In this document: piece after piece, positions 23,763 through 31,998 of the stretch
Position numbering within the stretch: the stretch's first letter is position 1
Layout of the letters: every line of letters starts with the position of its first letter
Assembly: GCA_007693295.1 (NCBI GenBank)
Contig: REDT01000108.1
Span: forward strand, 1 to 38,595
Direction of reading: 5' to 3'
Length of the DNA: 38,595 bases
Source: Balneolaceae bacterium
GTDB taxonomy: Bacteria; Bacteroidota; Rhodothermia; Balneolales; Balneolaceae
The notes under the pieces: model-generated
What the model saw: the letters and a program-made list of their open reading frames with translations, nothing else
Told to the model about the DNA's origin: nothing
Databases searched by the model: none
Made by a program: the position numbers and the translations under genes

Positions 23763-25910
23763 TTATCTCAGGGGCAAAGCAAAAGCCACATAGGTATCAC
23801 CCGACTTAGTCCCCATCTTCCCGCCACCTGCAGCGATCACAACATATTGACGTCCGTTCACTTCATAAACTGATGGTGTGGCATAACCTCCGGCAGGTAG
23901 CCTGGTTTCCCAAAGGAGTTCACCTGTCGACTTATCAAATGCCCTGAATTTTTCATCCTGCGTAGCGCCTATGAACAGGATGCCACCGGCTGTAACAACA
24001 GGACCGCCGTAGTTTTCGGTTCCGGTTTGGGGAATTCCCCTCTCGGTAAGCTCTTCAAATTCTCCAAGTGGTATATTCCAGAGATGCTCACCGGTATTCA
24101 GATTGATAGCGTTTAATGTACCCCAGGGTGGCTTAATGGCCGGGAATCCTTCAGGGTCTAAAAACCGGTTGTAGCCAGTAAATGTGTAAGGCACCCCGGG
24201 TGCACTCTGCATGGTAACTTCCGCAGGTTTTACATCCGGCGCATCGGGATCAATCAAAAAAGCGACAAGTGCTTTAATTTCATCATCTGATAGAAAACTG
24301 AAGGATGGCATGACTCCGACACCACTATTAATGGCTTCATAAATTTCCTTATCACTTAGTCGATCTCTGATGTCCACGAGGGAAGGATTGGCGCCATGTT
24401 GGGCGCCGGTTCGGTTAGATCCGTGGCAGGCAGCGCAGTTTATGGAATATATTCTCTCTGCCTGCGAAAGCAACTGATCCACTGATTCTGTATCCACCAT
24501 TTCAAGAATCCAGGGCATTTCATTGGAGTTTACATAGAGCACTCCTGTTTCAGGGTCAAAAGCTGCGCCACCCCATTCACCTCCTCCGTCAAAACCGGGA
24601 AAGATCAGCGTGCCTTCTGTACTGGGCGGGTCCCATCTGCTGCCGGTTCTGATTTCACGATAGCGTTCCAGAACGGCTTGGTGTGATTCGGGTGAAATAT
24701 CTGTAATATCCTCCTCGCGGAACTGCTGACGGGCATAGGGGGCCGGCAAAACAGGCACGGGCTGGGTTGGCCATACTTCTTCACCGATAAGGTCGGAAGA
24801 AGGAACTTCTTCTTCTGTCATTGGAAAGAGAGGTTCTCCGGTTACCCGGTCAAACACGAACACATGTCCGGTTTTTGTGATTTGTGCCACTGCGTCGACC
24901 AATCTCCCATTGCGTTCAATTGTAACCAGGTTTGGTGCTGCCGGTGGATCATAATCCCAGATATCATGACGTACAAACTGATAATGCCATTTTCGCTCTC
25001 CGGTTGCTGCATTCAATGCAACCAGAGAACTTCCGAAAAGATTCTCGCCAATCCTGTCGCCACCATAAAAGTCGTGTCCGGGTGAGGCAACAGGGATATA
25101 GACAATACCGCGGTCTTCATCCAAACTCATACCTGCCCAACTATTGGCATTCCCGACTCGTGTCCAGGCGTCTGCAGGCCAGGTATCGTAGCCATAATCG
25201 CCGGGATAGGGAATGGTTCGGAAAATCCATTCTACTACTCCTGACCGGACATTGAAAGCACGTATGTGACCGGGTGCCATGTTGTACACCCGTGAGCCGT
25301 GAATCAGAAGATCTTCATAAACGACTCCCGGGCTTGTGGCTGTAACAAGGATATTAACAGCATCACGGTCGAGGCCCACAGAGAAGTCAAGTGAACCATT
25401 ATTGCCAAAGTCATCAGCGGGTTCACCGGTTTTGGCATCAATTGCCCATAATCGAGGGCCGGCAACGTAGAATAATCTTCGGTTACCTTCATCATCGCTC
25501 CAAGTTGCAAGGCCGCGGTTTACACCTCTGGAACGCGGTTCATCTCCCTCAAATGGGTCAAATATCCAGAGGAGTTCTCCCGTTCCGGCATCGAGTGCAA
25601 AAGCTTTTTTAAGAGGTGTGGTGCCGTATAAAATGCCATCAATAATCAGCGGATTTGCCTGGATCTCTGTTCGTTCTCCATCAAGTAAGTCACCGGTGGA
25701 AAATCTCCATGCCACTTCGAGCTGATCAACATTTTCCCTGTTGATCTGGGAAAGGGAAGAGTACTGGGTGGATGCCTTATCGCCCAGGAAAGAGTGCCAT
25801 GTTTTAAAACTCTCCGCGTTAAGATCAATTATCGATTCCGGCTCACTCAGCGTGCAGCTTGTACTTGTAATGGCAAATATGGCGACTATGAACAGGATTT
25901 TGACATACAT
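23763..25910 (-). CDS. PQQ-dependent dehydrogenase with embedded cytochrome c
   Basis: 715 residues, exported: the hydrophobic N-terminus ends STSC (Cys19), suggesting a lipoprotein. PQQ-propeller repeats (ALDAGTGELLW, AIDAKTGEP, ALNAATGERKWHYQ, FDPETGVLYVNSN) cover most of the chain and resume after the insert (AINLNTGEHLWNIP, AFDKSTGELLWETRLP). Between them, about residues 475-560, is a class I cytochrome c with CAACH (Cys492, Cys495, His496) and a likely axial Met in GVMPSFSF. Such quinohemoproteins oxidise sugars or alcohols in the periplasm and pass electrons from PQQ to heme. The substrate is unknown. In classical quinohemoprotein alcohol dehydrogenases the heme domain is C-terminal; here it interrupts the propeller. 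No PQQ biosynthesis gene is in the window. Confidence 0.92.
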   Translation of the reverse strand: MYVKILFIVAIFAITSTSCTLSEPESIIDLNAESFKTWHSFLGDKASTQYSSLSQINRENVDQLEVAWRFSTGDLLDGERTEIQANPLIIDGILYGTTPLKKAFALDAGTGELLWIFDPFEGDEPRSRGVNRGLATWSDDEGNRRLFYVAGPRLWAIDAKTGEPADDFGNNGSLDFSVGLDRDAVNILVTATSPGVVYEDLLIHGSRVYNMAPGHIRAFNVRSGVVEWIFRTIPYPGDYGYDTWPADAWTRVGNANSWAGMSLDEDRGIVYIPVASPGHDFYGGDRIGENLFGSSLVALNAATGERKWHYQFVRHDIWDYDPPAAPNLVTIERNGRLVDAVAQITKTGHVFVFDRVTGEPLFPMTEEEVPSSDLIGEEVWPTQPVPVLPAPYARQQFREEDITDISPESHQAVLERYREIRTGSRWDPPSTEGTLIFPGFDGGGEWGGAAFDPETGVLYVNSNEMPWILEMVDTESVDQLLSQAERIYSINCAACHGSNRTGAQHGANPSLVDIRDRLSDKEIYEAINSGVGVMPSFSFLSDDEIKALVAFLIDPDAPDVKPAEVTMQSAPGVPYTFTGYNRFLDPEGFPAIKPPWGTLNAINLNTGEHLWNIPLGEFEELTERGIPQTGTENYGGPVVTAGGILFIGATQDEKFRAFDKSTGELLWETRLPAGGYATPSVYEVNGRQYVVIAAGGGKMGTKSGDTYVAFALPLR

Positions 25911-25969
25911 CTTTACTATCCAAATTGAATGTGGGACAATTTTCAGGAGGCAGAGTAGTAAATATTTAT

Positions 25970-26016
25970 ATAAATAAAAAAGCCACGCCCGAAGAGGATA
26001 TCTTCCGGGCGTGGCT
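25970..26016 (-). terminator. Rho-independent terminator of the M28 peptidase gene
   Basis: AGCCACGCCCG at 25981-25991 is exactly complementary to CGGGCGTGGCT at 26006-26016, with GAAGA/TCTT extending the stem. On the minus strand the stem is followed by a T-run (TTTTTTATTTAT). It ends the peptidase transcript before the PQQ dehydrogenase gene, which therefore needs its own promoter. Confidence 0.85.
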
Positions 26017-26072
26017 CGTATATGAATGATGTTCTCTAATTAATAAAAAATCATTCCACAATCGGCAGAGTT

Positions 26073-27626
26073 TTAATCTAGCCCGCCTCTGCGATTGGGT
26101 GATCGCATTATGGGCCAGGGCATCTGCTCACCGGTTCTGGGATTTAGAGGCATTTCGCGTTTCTCACGATCGAACGTTTCCGGATCCTCGCTTGCCATGT
26201 AGGCCAGCGTTGCAATCAGGATAACGTTATTACGGAGATCGTCGAACACAATCTTGTCGTATGTATCACGGTTGGTGTGCCAGGTGTAGTTCCAGTACGA
26301 CCAGTTGAGCGATCTCGTAACAAAACCCGGAGCGCCTGCCGCCACAAAAGCTGCATGGTCGGTTCCCCCGCCGCTTGGCATTCCGGGGAATGTGGTTTCA
26401 ATATGACGGGTTACATCCTGAGGAACTGCAGCCAGCCACCGGGCGAAATACTTATAGGAATGGAGAAATCCCTGGCCGTTGATGTCGATCACCCGGCCGG
26501 TTCCATTGTCCTGGTTGAAAAGCGCCTGCAGGCCTTCCACAATTTCGGGGTTGTCTTCAACAAATCCCCGCGAGCCGTTTAATCCCTGCTCTTCACTTCC
26601 CCACAGACCCACAAGAATGGTTCTTTTTGGATTGGGATTTATCTTTTTCAGAATCCTGGCCACTTCCATCATGGTGATTGATCCGGTGCCGTTATCGGTG
26701 GCTCCGGTGCCCGCATCCCACGAATCGTAGTGGGCAGAGAGTATCACATACTCGTCCGGTTTTTCAGTTCCTGTAATTTCGGCGATGGTATTAAACGTGG
26801 GAACCACTCCATGATCGCTGGATTCGGCCCGAACACGGATTACCGGATCGTGCCCGCTTTTTACCAGGCGGTATAACATTCCGTAATCTTCAAGCAGGAT
26901 GTCAATCGTAGGGATGATTTCGGTTTGGGCTCCAAACACCTTGTTGGTTCCGAAACCCTGGCTCCAGTTCGACATGACAATACCCGCAGCACCGGCATTT
27001 TCCAGGGCCTGTACAAGTGTTCGGTTATTATGGCCTGTATTGGCAACACGCTGCCTCCATGCCCGGGTTTGGTCATCACGCATCTCTTTCATCTTCTCGA
27101 ATGACTCTTCGGTGGCGAACTCCTCCCAATTATAGTCGGGACGGCCGGTTGGCTGATGCATGGAGATCATTACAAATTTACCTTCAGCTTTCGGCAGCCA
27201 GGCTTCAAACTCTTCAGCATTCGATACTTCGGGAATGATGACCAGTCCGGCCTCAACGCCACCATCCGGTGTTGCAGGGCTCCAGGCAAGCTGCATGGCT
27301 TCAAGCGTGACCACTCGGGGAGAAATCATATCTACGTGAGTGATGCCTCTCTCCCAGCCGCGCCATTCACCAAACTGTTCATTCCGGGCTGAGATACCCC
27401 AGCTTTCAAACAGCTCAACAGCCCAATCGTGGGCGTGCTGCATCTGAGGTGTACCCACGAGCCTCGGCCCGATTACATCCATCAGATAGTGGCCCAGCTC
27501 TTCAAGCTGGGAGTTCTCGGTTGCTTCAATTACAATCTCATCAACAATCCGGTCCTGATTCTGTGCAACGGCAGTAGCCGAGCTAAACAGAAACAGAACC
27601 ATAAATATTAGTACGTTTCTTTTCAT
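26073..27626 (-). CDS. Secreted M28 family zinc aminopeptidase with PA domain
   Basis: 517 residues with signal peptide (cleavage near ATAVAQ). The dizinc M28 ligands are all visible: His299 in SAHYDSWDAG, the bridging Asp311 in ATDNGTGS, Glu345/Glu346 in WGSEEQGLNG (catalytic base and ligand), Asp373 in NQDNGTGR, and His450 in YTWHTNRDTYD. A protease-associated domain is inserted at about 115-270. The layout resembles secreted plasma-carboxypeptidase-like M28 enzymes that remove N-terminal residues or dipeptides. Periplasmic or extracellular nutrient scavenging is likely. Monocistronic with its own terminator. Confidence 0.93.
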   Translation of the reverse strand: MKRNVLIFMVLFLFSSATAVAQNQDRIVDEIVIEATENSQLEELGHYLMDVIGPRLVGTPQMQHAHDWAVELFESWGISARNEQFGEWRGWERGITHVDMISPRVVTLEAMQLAWSPATPDGGVEAGLVIIPEVSNAEEFEAWLPKAEGKFVMISMHQPTGRPDYNWEEFATEESFEKMKEMRDDQTRAWRQRVANTGHNNRTLVQALENAGAAGIVMSNWSQGFGTNKVFGAQTEIIPTIDILLEDYGMLYRLVKSGHDPVIRVRAESSDHGVVPTFNTIAEITGTEKPDEYVILSAHYDSWDAGTGATDNGTGSITMMEVARILKKINPNPKRTILVGLWGSEEQGLNGSRGFVEDNPEIVEGLQALFNQDNGTGRVIDINGQGFLHSYKYFARWLAAVPQDVTRHIETTFPGMPSGGGTDHAAFVAAGAPGFVTRSLNWSYWNYTWHTNRDTYDKIVFDDLRNNVILIATLAYMASEDPETFDREKREMPLNPRTGEQMPWPIMRSPNRRGGLD

Positions 27627-27921
27627 AGGATTTACTTTCAGGTTATGTTTTGGAATAATTATGATGGTATTTAATGTAGTTATTCAACAGGGAAGTTTTC
27701 GTAAAAAACCATTTACATATCAGGATTCTGTATGATCAGATTTTAGGTTGAAAAAAGAACTTTCAAAATAGCTTAAAAACCTTTTTTGAGAAACAGTGAT
27801 GTTCCACGATATTTAGCTTTGGTTTAAATCGGTGTATTCATTGAAACTTTAAGGGATATATCTGCTTTATACCTTTTCATTTGAATTAAAGAAGAATCCT
27901 CCTTGCAGCAGTCCGGAATAC

Positions 27922-29397
27922 ATGAAATCCTTTCAATCTGTTCTATTATTACTGTCTATCATCTTCTTCTCCGGATATCCGATGAGCATTGTTGCTCAGG
28001 CTGTTCTTGAAATCGATTCAATCTCATCCGAAGCTCTATTGGATCAGGAGAAGCGTCTGCCGGGTACCCTGTTTACCTGGGAAGCGGAACAGTTTCCTGA
28101 CCCTGCAAAGATAGTTGCAGATGATGATGTTGCGATATTTTCTTTTTCGGAGAGGCCGCCTTTACCGTTTACCGGTTTGGCAATCGGCTGGGAGGTTGAT
28201 GGAGAGACTCCGCATGCTCACCATTTCCAGCTTGAGATCCGGTCGAGAATGCAGGGCGAGGAGTGGCCTGACCGGGTCTTTACAAATGGGTATCTCAATC
28301 CTGAGGATTCACCTTCCGGGCTCTATTGGGCAATGCTCTATGTAACACCTGATGGAAATGCACATGAAGAGTTTGAAGTGAGAATCTCTTCGCCTGCCGG
28401 CACCGCAATCTCTTTTTTAAGAATTACGGCAGCTGATGCCCGGTTTGAAGCTGCACCCGGTAAAAAGAAAGAGTTTTATATTGAATCGGACGAACCCGAA
28501 ATGCCGGAAATCATCAGCAGGGAAGGGTGGTGGGGAAATCTGCCGCCCGGGGAGATGGAGCCTGGATATACTCCCCAACAAATCAATATTACTCATGCAG
28601 CGGTTCACCACACCGTAACCTCCAATTCACCACCCGATCCGGCCCAGGTAGTACGCCAGATTTGGGATTGGCACGTAAACGACAACGGATGGCTTGATAC
28701 CGGTTACAATTTCCTGATCGATCATACCGGAAATATCTACCAGGGGCGCTATAATCCATGGCTCGAAACCACGGACGTTCGCGGTGCTCATGCAGGTCAG
28801 GCTAACAGCAGCAGCGTTGGTATTGCGCTGTTGGGTCAGTTTGAACCGGGAGCCAACCCACAGGTGGGTAACCCGGCTTCTGTTGCGCTTGATGCGCTGA
28901 TAAAACTGATCTCATGGCGCTTCACGCAAAAAAATATCGATCCTCAGGCTGAGGCTCCAATTCCGGTTAACCCATCCGGCACCCGGATTTTACCCACTAT
29001 CCTGGGGCACAGGGACGTGAGTGCAACGGCCTGTCCCGGAGTAAATCTCTACACGCTCCTTCCCGATATTCGAAATTCAACAGAGGGCGGAACCGGTGAA
29101 TTTGAAGATCCCGATGATGAAGATGTGATTGCCGGTCCGTTTCGGCTGTTCCAAAATTATCCCAATCCATTCAGCGGCGAAACGACCATTCCATTTGAGC
29201 TTGAGCAGGCCAGGGAAATTCGTGTGGAGCTATATAGTGTAAATGGTGATCACATCAGAACCTTGTACTCCGGGTGGTTCGACAGGGGAGATCATGACGT
29301 TTCGGTGAGTTTGGCCGGCCTGGCCAGCGGGGTCTATTTTTATGAACTGGTTACCAGAGATTTTCGCCAGATGAAACAGATGGTGTTTTTCAGGTGA
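27922..29397 (+). CDS. Secreted N-acetylmuramoyl-L-alanine amidase with type IX-style sorting domain
   Basis: 491 residues: signal peptide (to about 26), an N-terminal beta-sandwich (about 45-180), an amidase_2/PGRP domain (about 190-385), and a C-terminal sorting domain (about 405-491). Zinc ligands of the amidase are His229 or His230 (AAVHHTVT), His363 (GHRDVS) and Cys371 (ACPG). The tail FRLFQNYPNPFSGETTIPFE ... LASGVYFYEL is the conserved domain that directs proteins through the type IX secretion system or related routes in FCB bacteria. It should hydrolyse peptidoglycan amide bonds outside the cell or at the surface, perhaps in lysis of other cells. The ATG is preceded by CCTCCTTGCAGCAG with no clear Shine-Dalgarno. 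Confidence 0.92.
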   Translation: MKSFQSVLLLLSIIFFSGYPMSIVAQAVLEIDSISSEALLDQEKRLPGTLFTWEAEQFPDPAKIVADDDVAIFSFSERPPLPFTGLAIGWEVDGETPHAHHFQLEIRSRMQGEEWPDRVFTNGYLNPEDSPSGLYWAMLYVTPDGNAHEEFEVRISSPAGTAISFLRITAADARFEAAPGKKKEFYIESDEPEMPEIISREGWWGNLPPGEMEPGYTPQQINITHAAVHHTVTSNSPPDPAQVVRQIWDWHVNDNGWLDTGYNFLIDHTGNIYQGRYNPWLETTDVRGAHAGQANSSSVGIALLGQFEPGANPQVGNPASVALDALIKLISWRFTQKNIDPQAEAPIPVNPSGTRILPTILGHRDVSATACPGVNLYTLLPDIRNSTEGGTGEFEDPDDEDVIAGPFRLFQNYPNPFSGETTIPFELEQAREIRVELYSVNGDHIRTLYSGWFDRGDHDVSVSLAGLASGVYFYELVTRDFRQMKQMVFFR

Positions 29398-30198
29398 GCG
29401 ATCGGGGTGCCTTCGGTGTAGAATTGTAGAATTGACGAACCGTAGACCTGCCCCTTAGGGACTCCTTCGGAGACAGTATTCCCGCGCTTTTTCGGGTTTC
29501 TGCCCCATTGGGATTCCTACGGAATCAGCGTCGAATTTAGGGGAGGAACTGTGGAATCGTAGAGCTGCCCAGAAGGGATCGCTATGCGAAAATTTAATTT
29601 ACCCAGGGCTGTGTTGTATGACGCCTTCAGCGTCGGATTTTACCCTTTTTACAAAATCTAAATCTACATGTGGATTCACTACAGGTATCTGTTCGTCACG
29701 TTCTGTAGGAACGTTTGCTCGGTAACTAAGAGATGGCAAAAAAACCAAACCTCCGGCCCGAATCTTAGAATAACCACGGGATATTATTCCGGAGGGTGTT
29801 CGCGGGGTTCTGAATTGGGCTACGGGGCATAGATCCGTAGAAAGGGTTTTCCCGTCAAACCCTCGATTCTGATTTGGTCGTTGATATGGATCCGGCCTCG
29901 GTGGTATAGATGGAGAGGTCGTATCCATATGTTTTTCGAAAATTAAACAGTTAAACTTGCACTCCTGAATATAATTCTGAATCTTTACAAGAGTTAGAAA
30001 ATGAAATGGGTTAATTTGATAAATTACCAACATTCGATATATGAAGAGTGTAGTAGTATATCCAAAGTTTTCCTATAACAAGCAAACCAAGCGGTCGCAT
30101 TTGCAGTTAATTGCTTGTATTCAGGTACTAAACCGCACCGCTAATTTCTCAGGCCTTTGTACTGGCCAGATGTCCTCTATTGCAGAGAGGTGGACGCA
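29398..30198. other. 800-base non-coding region rich in small hairpins
   Basis: No gene is supported. The left part holds a series of short dyads: CTCC/GGAG (29462-29472), CCCG/CGGG (29481-29496), GATTCC/GGAATC (29512-29526, 3-base loop), GACGC/GCGTC (29620-29634), ACGTTC/GAACGT (29698-29714), and a GTAGAATT tandem near 29418. A 144-codon open frame on the minus strand (29599-30033) has no recognisable protein features. At 30076-30109 lies a nested hairpin described separately. This looks like degenerate repeat DNA at a site open to insertions. Confidence 0.5.
30076..30109. repeat. Nested TAAC...GTTA hairpin upstream of the foreign gene
   Basis: TAAC(30076-30079) aa GCAA(30082-30085) ... GCG(30091) gt CGC(30096) ... 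TTGC(30101-30104) a GTTA(30106-30109). Three nested stems with unequal unpaired bases recall an integron attC site but are shorter than known ones, and the core after GTTA (ATT) does not fit GTTRRRY. An alternative pairing is ACAAGCAA/TTGCTTGT (30078-30085, 30111-30118). Confidence 0.3.
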
Positions 30199-31671
30199 AT
30201 GACCGAAAAATGTGATACTTGCATCGTGGGCGCCGGAATCGCCGGCCTGAACGCGCTGTTCGTCGCCAGCCGGTATCTCTCCCGCGACCAGCGGGTCATC
30301 CTGGTTGACCGCCGTTCCCGCGCCGGTGGTATGTGGGTCGACACCTACGACTATGTCCGCCTCCATCAGCCTCATCCGTTCTTTACTGCCGGGAACATCG
30401 AATGGACCCTCGGCAAGGCACAGGAGCACCTCGCGACCAAGAATGAGGTCCTCGACCATTTGCAGCACTGCCTGGAGGTGATCAAGCGGCGCATCCGGGT
30501 CACCGAGTTGTTCGGCTGCGAGTTCGAGAATGCCGAGGAGGTCGGCGGGATGGTGCGAATAAACTGCATCTCCGGCGAAGGCCGTGAAATCGAAATCGAG
30601 GCCGACCGGCTGATTAAGGCATACGGGCAAGGGGTAGAAACAAACGCGCCGCTCGAGCTGTCGAGCACCCGCGCCCGCTCGGTCTCACCGGATTACTTCG
30701 ACGTGCGGGGGCCGGAGATGCAGGCCAGCGATGCGCCGGTGTGGATCGTCGGCGGTGGCAAGACCGGCATGGACACGGCCCACACGCTGATCACCGGGCA
30801 GCCCGGCAGGGAGGTCAATCTGGTTGCCGGGCCGGGCACGTTCTTTACCAGCCGTGATCGATTATTCCCGAGTGGGGCGAGCCGGTGGTACAAGGGCGAG
30901 CTCACGAGCTCGGCCTTCACCGGGATGGCTCGCCGCTTCGACGGTACAAACGAGGCCGAGGCCATGGATTGGTTCCGCGAAAATTACGGGGTCTGGCTGA
31001 CACCGGAGACCGGGAACTTCCTGGGCGCATATCTCTCGGAGGCCGAGAACGATACCATCGCGGCCGGACTGAACGAGGTTGTCATGGGATATCTCGCTGA
31101 CGTGGTCGATCATGACGGCGCTGCCGAGGTTATCCTCCGGTCCGGGGCCACGATGCCGTTCGAGCCGGGCAGCTGGGTCATTAACTGCACCGGATCCCTG
31201 ATTCGCGGTGAGAATCCATACGAACCTTACACGTCAGCAAGCGGTAGGATCCTGTCGATTCAGAACCGTTCCGTGACGATCCCCTTCCCTTCGGGCGGCA
31301 ACGCCGCGTACTTCCTCACCCACCTGCTGTTTCTCGGCAAGCTGACCCAGGTGCCCCTCTACGCAGTGGACGCTGAGGACCTCCGCCGGAAAGCCCCCCA
31401 ATTGGTAATGGTCGCCGCGTTCGGATCGCTTCAGCTGTACAATCTCAGTCTGATCGCGGAGGCGGTCCCGGGAGGGCAATTCAATAAGATCGTCTCCCAG
31501 AACGGGCTCGACTTCGACCGCTGGTTCCCGCTCCCGCGACGCCTGCGGGCATCGGTCCGGTTCATACTAACCCACAAGCGCGACCGCGAGCACCACAGGC
31601 GTTCGCTGGACACTGTCGCGGAGCGCTTCGGCTTTCGCGGTGGCCCGGTAGTCGGCGCCGGCCGGGTATGA
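30199..31671 (+). CDS. Horizontally acquired FAD/NAD(P)-binding oxidoreductase
   Basis: 490 residues. Flavin-monooxygenase-like: N-terminal FAD site CIVGAGIAGLNALF (Gly10-Gly15), VDRRSRAGGMWVDTY, LHQPHPFFTAG, and a second nucleotide site WIVGGGKTGMDTAHTL near 185, as in two-dinucleotide flavoproteins; the substrate is unknown. Base use is unlike all neighbours: 42 of 60 bases are G or C at 30241-30300 and 44 of 60 at 31501-31560, against 27 of 60 in the next gene (32041-32100), and third codon positions are mostly G/C. The frame is intact with GAGAGGTGG upstream of ATG 30199, so transfer is recent or the gene is selected. The donor is probably a high-GC organism such as an actinobacterium or proteobacterium (inference). 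Confidence 0.85.
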   Translation: MTEKCDTCIVGAGIAGLNALFVASRYLSRDQRVILVDRRSRAGGMWVDTYDYVRLHQPHPFFTAGNIEWTLGKAQEHLATKNEVLDHLQHCLEVIKRRIRVTELFGCEFENAEEVGGMVRINCISGEGREIEIEADRLIKAYGQGVETNAPLELSSTRARSVSPDYFDVRGPEMQASDAPVWIVGGGKTGMDTAHTLITGQPGREVNLVAGPGTFFTSRDRLFPSGASRWYKGELTSSAFTGMARRFDGTNEAEAMDWFRENYGVWLTPETGNFLGAYLSEAENDTIAAGLNEVVMGYLADVVDHDGAAEVILRSGATMPFEPGSWVINCTGSLIRGENPYEPYTSASGRILSIQNRSVTIPFPSGGNAAYFLTHLLFLGKLTQVPLYAVDAEDLRRKAPQLVMVAAFGSLQLYNLSLIAEAVPGGQFNKIVSQNGLDFDRWFPLPRRLRASVRFILTHKRDREHHRRSLDTVAERFGFRGGPVVGAGRV

Positions 31672-31998
31672 GCGGTGCGTTTATCTGCATTTATTATTGC
31701 TGTCTCACAATTTCTATTTGTTAACGTGGACTTTGTTGCTTCAGGTAAACGTGGCATGCTGACGCAGTACCCGGTACAATATTACTAGCTCTCACTTTGG
31801 ATAGTGTAGCCTTTAGCTGTTACCGACCAAAGACTCCTCCGGAGCCATCATCAATAGACTCATGGATTCGGAAGTGTCTTTGGTCAAAAAAACCGTCAGC
31901 CTTCATAACACAACAAATCATTCAATACTTCTTCCTACCTTACGTTTTCAGAACAGTACCAAAAAATTCAACTTCAACTTCTGAAATAACCATTCAGC
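31672..31998. other. Spacer after the foreign gene with a long inverted repeat
   Basis: Base composition drops to AT-rich at the foreign gene's stop. A 10-bp perfect inverted repeat GACCAAAGAC (31825-31834) / GTCTTTGGTC (31876-31885) with inner TCCG/CGGA forms a roughly 60-base hairpin. It is followed by an A-run rather than a T-run, so it is not a plus-strand terminator. An 82-codon frame crossing into the next gene is not convincing. Confidence 0.4.

Noticed and set aside
29401-29720. CRISPR array
   Set aside because: The short hairpins differ in sequence and spacing, there are no equal-length spacers and no cas genes.
29599-30033. 144-codon minus-strand open frame in the hairpin-rich region
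   Set aside because: The translation is rich in Pro, Arg and Asn without domain, signal or membrane features, and crosses several hairpins. It looks like translated repeat DNA.
31825-31885. Rho-independent terminator after the foreign gene
   Set aside because: The hairpin is followed by an A-run on the plus strand and by no T-run on the minus strand.
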